From Paraspadella gotoi (taxonomy: Eukaryota > Chaetognatha): a stretch of 64,000 nucleotides of DNA. The stretch is taken from positions 9,797,530 through 9,861,529 of the forward strand of contig CM119270.1 of the NCBI GenBank assembly GCA_051294375.1. The letters run 5' to 3'. Below are positions 57,791 through 64,000 of the stretch, one piece after another. Under the pieces are notes generated by a model. It ran no database searches. It saw only the letters and a program-made list of their open reading frames with translations, and was not told where the DNA came from. A program made the position numbers and the translations under genes. Numbering within the stretch: the first letter of the stretch is position 1; each line of letters begins with the position of its first letter.

Positions 57791-57794
57791 GACG

Positions 57795-58000
57795 ATGCCG
57801 CGAGCAGTTTACCGTCCGTTGCACACAAGGTCCCGAACTTCGGATCGGGCTGTAGTCCGACACTACAGGTGGGTTAGACGCCCCGTCCCGCTTTTACTTG
57901 TGTGAATCAGCAGGACGCGAACCCGAGTCCTTTGGGTTGGGAGGAGCTCGTGCTACCTCGGGCGCCATAAGTGCTGCTGATTCTCAGACGAGTAACGGGG
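57795..58000 (-). mobile_element. SINE-1-related variant
   Basis: On the minus strand it has a tRNA-like head with GGGTTCGCGTCC (box B-like) and shares GGATCGGGCTGTAG and GGGTTAGACGCCCCGTCC with SINE-1 at lower identity. It may be a sister subfamily, as is the fragment at 6125-6245. Confidence 0.5.
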
Positions 58001-58679
58001 TATGAAATACTACCGCTACACATCCCCCCCTAGGCATCACACAAAAATAATGAAAATAAATATAAATTACTCCATATTTTTTATATATGTTCTTTTGATA
58101 GATTATCTTATAATTTTTACTTTATATAGTATACCCCATAAAAACTTAAACTGTTTATAATATTATAGGAGAGAGAATATATAAAAAAAAAGATTGTATT
58201 CGATCTTTCTTTATGTTGTTTGTGTGTTTAAGGAGTGTAACGAAAAATTCGTTTCTGAACAACAATTTATTTAACAGTTTCTAACTTTCTAAGGACATGT
58301 TTCGACTCTATGTTTTGAGTATAAAAAATATAGTTTTTATAATTTTTGGCCAACTTAATGAAATAATTTTTGATTAAGATTTATATTTTCTTTTATCAAC
58401 TTTTTATGAGGAATTCAAATATGCTTTCAAAACTTAGAAAACATTATTTTAAAATTTTTACATTTTTTATGGAAAGTACTATGTATAAATATGGGCGTAT
58501 GCGAAAATTGAGAAATTTAAAAACAATCTTTTTTATATATCAATGTTCTTTAGTCCAAGACTGTTCATGATTAACTATTCGAATTTCAATCAGAAACTTT
58601 CACTACGACTTACTGCTTATATTGAACGGTTCTGTCACTAACTCTTAAAAAGTATTTCTGTCTCTTAAGTGGCATAATT

Positions 58680-59270
58680 ATCGAGCTTACCGGCGAAGCC
58701 GGTTCAGGCTCGATATTGTTATCGATAGAAATTCCTAAACAAATCCTTGAATCAATAAAAAATATCTGAAATCAAAAGACCTTTTTAATGAGAAACTATG
58801 TCTTAATTTTAATACAAATAAAAATAAAATCTTTTACAAGCTATGATTGGAAAAAATTGTAAAAATTTCCAATTGTAAACAATTGTAACATTTTTTTTCT
58901 TTCTTTCATTTCTTTAAATTATATATATATTTTTCTTCCTATTTTTGTCAGTTGCTGCCTTTTCTGAACCCTTTAAAAACGAGTTCAGCTGCCTTCCAGC
59001 GGCTGTCCAGCCTTCTCTCTCTTTTTCTCTCTCTGTTTCTGTCTGTATCTCTCTTTCTCTCTCTCTCTCTCTGTACGATTTTTTGTGTGATCGTTTTTTG
59101 AAAATTTTGATTATTTTTTTCCTTTTAAAAATTTTATTATCACCATTTATTCCGCGATTTTTTCTCAATGCAAAATCCCAAATTTACATCCGAGATTTTT
59201 GTGGATTTATTCTCTTTCTCTCTCTCTTTCACTCATACACGCATTTGTTTGTTTTATTTATAATGAATAA
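58680..59270 (-). repeat. Family E repeat, inverted copy
   Basis: Contains, in reverse, the CCGGCGAAGCCGG hairpin, TTTACAATTGGAAATTTTTA, CTGGACAGCCGCTGGAAGGC and CACAAAAATCTCGGATGTAA. The inverted 22-bp minisatellite follows at 59275-59540. Confidence 0.7.
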
Positions 59271-60028
59271 TTCATTGCGTCAATGAATGACTATCATCGC
59301 ATCAATAAATGACTATCATCGTATCAATGAATGATTATCATCACATCAATGAATAACTATCATCGCATCAATCAATCACATCAATCATTTGGTTATCATC
59401 ACATCGATCATTTGGTTATCATCGTATCAATTATTGGTTATCATCGCATCAATATTTGGTTATCATTGCATCAATCATTTGGTTAACATCGCATCAATCC
59501 TTTGGTTATCATCGCATCAATATTTGGTTATCATTGAAGGTAGGCTCGATCCTATTCTTTTAAGATTTTTTTTTTTATCTTTACTAAAGCTCACAAAAGT
59601 AAAACCGCACAGTGAAATTTCATTATATTCCAAATGGACTCACCTTGAATTTTTTTAAGTGTTTGGGATTAATTTAGTCGGTAAGCTGTCAGTAAGCGAT
59701 TAATAATATAGGTGACGGGTTAGAAAAATGAAATCGCGATGTCGTTGATTTTTAAAAAGAATTCACGATCGACGATTCGACGTCTTCATCATTGAAACTT
59801 CTTTCCTTCTTTTTTATTTTCGAATTCGGACGACGAAATTCTTTTTTTTAAATCAACTTCGACTAAAAAAATATACTGCGTCGGCCATTTTTGTTTTTCG
59901 GTCGACTGACGGGGATCGTCGTCATCGTCGTCGTTAGGAGGATGGAAATGACGGAAAATATCACGTGATCACCCGGTGTCATGACTCTACTATGGTGGGA
60001 CATGTCATGATTCGTTTTACAGGTTTTC

Positions 60029-60065
<37 letters not shown>

Positions 60066-60258
60066 TATTGGATTTTCCTGTTGCGTTAAACTTTTGTTTT
60101 CGTTGCGCTAATTGTGTAAATCTAATTCATTTTTGCCAGACTTTTGATTAATTTTTCGACATTAATCACAAAAATTCTTAAATATTCTAATTCCTAAATC
60201 ATTAAAATTTTGCTGTTAAAATCTTAACTTTTTCAGTTTTCGTTTTCTCTTTAATGAC

Positions 60259-60333
60259 GTCGTCATGACAACCAGGAAACTTTATAAAAGGCGGTTCTCT
60301 GATTGGCTTCGGTTGATTAGAAGATCGACCAAT
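60259..60333. promoter_or_regulatory. Candidate ciliary promoter: RFX X-box, TATA, CCAAT
   Basis: GTCGTCATGACAAC (60259-60272) fits the X-box consensus RYYNYYATRRNRAC at every position. TATAAAAG is at 60283-60290, with ATTGG at 60302-60306 and CCAAT at 60329-60333. RFX factors drive ciliary genes, including axonemal dyneins. The site is 4.5 kb upstream of the dynein ATG, so this role needs a 5' non-coding exon. Orientation is ambiguous because the motif is nearly symmetric. Confidence 0.4.
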
Positions 60334-60539
60334 CGGAATACGTGGATAGAATACGGTTTGACGTCCAGGTTTTTCTTGAGCGAGGGAAATCAGGTTTCCG
60401 CTCTTTGGAAGGAATCTGGGGCCAGATTTGGTAGGATTTAGGATATAGAAAAACCTGAGAATTTTCGGAAAATATAACAGCAGGACTGGCAGGATCACTC
60501 TGATTGGTAATCACGGAATTTTCCCAGCAGGATTGATAA

Positions 60540-62080
60540 ATTTGACAGGAACGATTTTTTTTGGATTGGTCTTCAGGGACTTTTTTACAGTAGGATTACC
60601 ACTCCTGGCAGGATTAAAACAAAAAGGAAATTGAAATATTATTAGCAATATTACTTACTGGCAGGAATCAAAAAGACAGGATCAAGACTTTTTCAAGTAT
60701 TTACTCCGGAAATATTTTTAGCATGATTTTTTTCTCACAGCGGGATTTAGCTTCTGGCAGAAATATTTTATAAAAATATTAAAGGGGAATTTTCGTGGCT
60801 GGAATGATTTTTCGCTGGCAGGAAGTTTTTTTTTTTAACAAAAGCTTAAGAAATCTTATTAGAAGGATTTTTTTCTTACAGCTGGATTAAGTTCTGTTGC
60901 CAAGAAAAATTTACAAAAAATATTAAAGAGGATTTTTTCGTGGCAGGAATGATTTTTTGCTAGCAGGAACAGTCATTTTTCGAACAAAAGCTTAGGAAAT
61001 CTTATTAGCACGATTTTTTCTCACAGCAAGATTAATCTCTAAAAATATCTAAGGGGATTTTTCGTGGCAGGAATGATTTTTTCCTGTAGGAAATCTTATT
61101 TGCAAGATTTATTTCTCACAGCAAGATTAATCTTTCCAGGCAGGACTATTTTACTAAAAATAAAGGGGATTTTTCAGGGTAGGAATGATTTTATGCTGGC
61201 AGGACCAGTCATTTTTCGAACAAAAGCTTAGGAAATCTTATTAGCAGGATTTTTTTCTTACAGCAGGATTAATTTCTGTTTCCAGGAATAATTTTGTTAG
61301 AGATTGCACATTTCCTTACGGACTTGGGAACACGATTGAGCATCCTTCATATTAATTTCTCTATTGTTGACTCATCAATAACCGTAACGCCATTAGTAGT
61401 ATTAATTGAAGTTAGTTGTAATTCAGTTGACAGTTATAAGGACAATCGAAATAGCAATCAGTAGAGCCATTGGAAGAGCTGTGGAAGAGCTATGGAAGAG
61501 CTATGGAAGCTCAAAAGCTACAAAAAAAACCCATTTATTAATACTAATTCCACCATTTAATAATTTCAGTAAATCAATCAATTACCTTATGGTCCCAGGG
61601 CAATCTCTTCAAAAAATAAAAGTTGCCCTTTATTTTATACAAAGACTAAATTTAATGGACCAATGAAAAGAAAGATCTTCTTTAAAATTATTGAGAATTC
61701 AATCATTAACTACTATTGGTAGAATTCGACCAATGAGAGTAAAGATAATATAAAATCATTAAAGTTGAGACTAAAACCAATTGACGTGATTCAGATATTC
61801 ACGAAGAGAATTTGTTTGATTTAAAATCATTTCTAACAAATTTACTAAAAATATTAAAGAGGATTTTTCATGGCAGGAATGATTTTTAGCTGAGAGGATC
61901 AGTCAATCTTTGAACAAAGGCTTAGGAAATCTTATGAGCAGGATTTATTTCTCACAGCAAGATTAATCTTTCAGGCAGGACTATTATACTAAAAATATTA
62001 AAGGGGATTTTTCAGGGCAGGAATGATTTTTTGCTGGCAGGACCAGTCATTTTTCGAACAAAAGCTTAGGAAATCTGGGA
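60540..62080 (+). repeat. CAGGATT/GGAATGATTTTT minisatellite
   Basis: Irregular long units share GGCAGGAATGATTTTT, CATTTTTCGAACAAAAGCTT, AGGAAATCTTATTAGCA and CACAGCAGGATTAA. Anchor AAAGCTTA/GGCTTAGGAAATCT recurs near 60843, 60985, 61226, 61918 and 62062. The stretch 61290-61840 interrupts it and shows nothing recognisable. Confidence 0.75.
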
Positions 62081-62084
62081 AGTA

Positions 62085-62340
62085 TGTAATGGTGATAGGA
62101 AAACAGGTATAACAAAGGTTATCAAGGGTACATAAAATGGGGAGAAGGGAGAGGGAAGGTTTGTAGACCCCGAGACCGAGAGGAGAAGATGTGATGCCGA
62201 TCTCCAAGACCCTGATCATTGACTCGAGGATGAAGAGGAGGGGATGACGAAAAGAGGAGGAGGAGACGTTGAAAGGGGGGAGAGAAGACCCGGAGGGGAG
62301 AAAGTCCCTGTCGATAAGGTGAGCCTCTATCCTGAGCCCC
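62085..62340. repeat. Interspersed repeat family P, copy 2
   Basis: Matches 13395-13655 in order, and continues with GC-richer sequence to about 62530 that has no counterpart in the window. Confidence 0.65.
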
Positions 62341-62759
62341 TCTCTTGGTCGGAGAATGTCTTGAATGTCTCAGGTGCGCGTCGCCATCATCTTGGTGTGG
62401 GCGTGGAGTTTGTGGAGAGTCAGGGGCAGAGGCAGACGCCGGTCGGGTCAGGCGGATTGGTGGACGCGATGTTTGGGGTGGGGGGATGTCGTCTTAAGCT
62501 CCTCTAGAGTCGACCCCTTGAATGGGTTGGCTGGTTTTGTTGGAAGAGGCGCTGGGCGAAGGTTGGAAGGCGGAAGGAATTGGTTTTTCGTCTTGAGTCT
62601 TGTACGGGGTCAGTTTTTTTTTTGGGGGGGGACGGGAAGTACAATTGCTCAAGAGGAGGGAAAGGCACGCTACTTTTTATAATCAAAATGATTTTTTTTG
62701 TTTTTCGGTATTTTTTTTTCAAAGAATTTCAAAATATATTTGGGTCTCAAAGAAATGGT

Positions 62760-62870
62760 AATTGGTAAAAATAATTGGTAATAATTGGTAATAATTGGTA
62801 ATAATAATTGGTAATAATTAGTAATAATAATTGGTAATAATTGGTAATTGGTAAATGGTAATTGTGTTAT
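62760..62870. repeat. (AATTGGTAAT)n short tandem repeat
   Basis: About ten imperfect copies of AATTGGTAAT. 62880-63300 beyond it is AT-rich with no feature seen. Confidence 0.85.
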
Positions 62871-63318
62871 AAAAAATGAAAATCAATCCAGTTTCTTTAG
62901 AATATTTAACAAGAAAAAATGAGAGAAAAAGATGGTGAAACTATCAAGAGACTATACTGTAAAACTAAAAATTAAACACACTACGAGATGATGAAACACA
63001 CAATCTAAATAAGAAACTGGAAACGTTCCAATGATAATTAAAATTTGTTTTAGAAATTTTAAAATTAGAAATTTTACGGGAAAAGAAATTTAAGAAATAA
63101 AATGTAGTCAGTAGCCATAAATCATACAGTGAAACTAGAAATAAAATGCGCTAAGAATTGATAAAACTCGCAAGGAAATATTCAACGAGAAGCAACTTTT
63201 GTTCAGAGGAAAATTTCAAAATGTTTAGAATATTTTTAGTTCAAAAGTAAAAATTTAAAATCCAGAAACTAAAATTCTACTTTTCTGGAATTTCAAAGGA
63301 AAAAAGACAAGTGCAATA

Positions 63319-63462
63319 ATGGTGAGGGAGTTTTACGGAAAGACCATTGATGTTGGTTTCATGAAGGTCGTAGTCGGTCACCAACGTAGGAAAGATGACG
63401 ATGTAGCGGAACATCGTCAGAAAGACTGGGATTTCGCCGGAGAGTCTCCGAGAGGGAGAGGT
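63319..63462 (+). CDS. Weak candidate coding exon, unidentified
   Basis: ATG at 63319 opens MVREFYGKTIDVGFMKVVVG and runs to a donor-like GAG|GTAATT at 63462/63463. The opposite strand is also open over this stretch (EIPVFLTMFRYIVIF), so the coding strand is uncertain. No domain is recognised. Confidence 0.2.
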
Positions 63463-63879
63463 AATTTTTATTTTATTTTAATGATTTGGGAGTCCGTGAA
63501 AAGGGGAGATGCGCAGGAGAGAGATAGAAGGGGGGGAGTGGGTTGGGGTGGGGAAGTAGGAAGAAGTAGAGAAATGAGAGGAAGTGGAAGGGTTTTTAGC
63601 GATCTTAGAATCCCCATCGTCATCGTCGCCGTCGCCTTCGTCATCGTCTTGACTTGACTTGACTTGAAAGGCATTCGTCCAACGAGGGACAACCTCACTC
63701 TCAAAGCTGTCTAAGATGGTAGACTTGAGACTTGCCTTGAGAGGCTGCAGCCAGAATGTTGTTTAATTAGGGTGGGGAAAGATAGAGGAAGAGAGGGAGA
63801 GAGGAGGAGGGAGGGAGGGGATTGGGAAGGTGAGGAAGAGGGGGGAGGTGACCAGGTCGGCTGGGCCTGACCCACTCCG

Positions 63880-63983
63880 TTACTCAAGAAAACAGATCGG
63901 GATTCCGCCTTTCGGCTTTTCCTTCTCCTTGATCGCTTGAGCCTCCCGTCTCTTTTGCCATCCGAAAGGATGTTCCCGCTAGC
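63880..63983 (-). CDS. Possible 3' terminal exon of a neighbouring gene (edge)
   Basis: After an acceptor-like GTGCTAG the minus-strand frame reads REHPFGWQKRREAQAIKEKE then KPKGGIPICFLE and stop (63880-63882). The charged, helix-like composition looks protein-coding, but the stretch is short and touches the window edge. The family is unknown. Confidence 0.25.
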
Positions 63984-64000
63984 ACCGCGTGGAGGTAGAG

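Noticed and set aside
58285-58325. Fifth hammerhead motif
   Set aside because: GAGTCGAAACATGT and a short stem II (minus strand) are present, but the CTGATGA core is lost at the junction with a family D repeat. It is only a fragment of the terminal repeat.

Overview
The window is animal (invertebrate metazoan) nuclear DNA. It is AT-rich and intron-rich, full of simple repeats ((GA)n, (TTCC)n, (AATG)n), TTAGGG-type telomere-like blocks, SINEs, TIR elements, a Penelope-like retroelement and an LTR gag relic. The species cannot be named from sequence alone. An axonemal dynein means it builds motile cilia or flagella.

I can support one host gene with confidence. It lies on the minus strand and encodes the N-terminal part of an axonemal dynein heavy chain, nearest by motif to the single-headed inner-arm DNAH3/7/12 clade. 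Nineteen coding exons run from a start codon at 55753 down to 2155. They give 993 residues of an expected ~4,000 and continue past the left edge. Exon phases match at every junction. Introns range from 63 nt to 12.9 kb and most of the window is intron filled with repeats. Exon 6 carries one extra base, probably an assembly error.

Layout. 1-2154: intron 19, with a long hairpin and a hammerhead-ribozyme motif. 2155-2418: exons 19 and 18. 2419-10861: intron 17, with a telomere-like minisatellite, a TIR transposon flanked by TTA, a telomere-repeat palindrome, and a Penelope-like GIY-YIG remnant between two inverted terminal repeats that carry hammerhead motifs. 10862-19453: exons 17 to 12. 19454-32352: intron 11, which holds an indel-riddled second copy of 16.7-21.4 kb (with copies of exons 14, 13 and 12) between 25-N gaps, plus a G/C homopolymer junk block. 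This looks like assembly error rather than biology. 32353-36000: exons 11 to 8 and an LTR retroelement gag relic. 36-47.4 kb: intron 7, with a segmental duplication and another gag-like relic. 47.4-55.75 kb: exons 7 to 1. 55.75-64 kb: upstream sequence with SINEs, a candidate RFX X-box/CCAAT/TATA promoter near 60.3 kb and minisatellites. A possible fragment of a neighbouring gene sits at the right edge.

Most notable: hammerhead ribozyme motifs at four sites, two of them in inverted flanks of a Penelope-like remnant; a ~290-bp palindrome with telomeric repeats in both arms; and the artefactual three-exon duplication, which would mislead any gene model built on this assembly.
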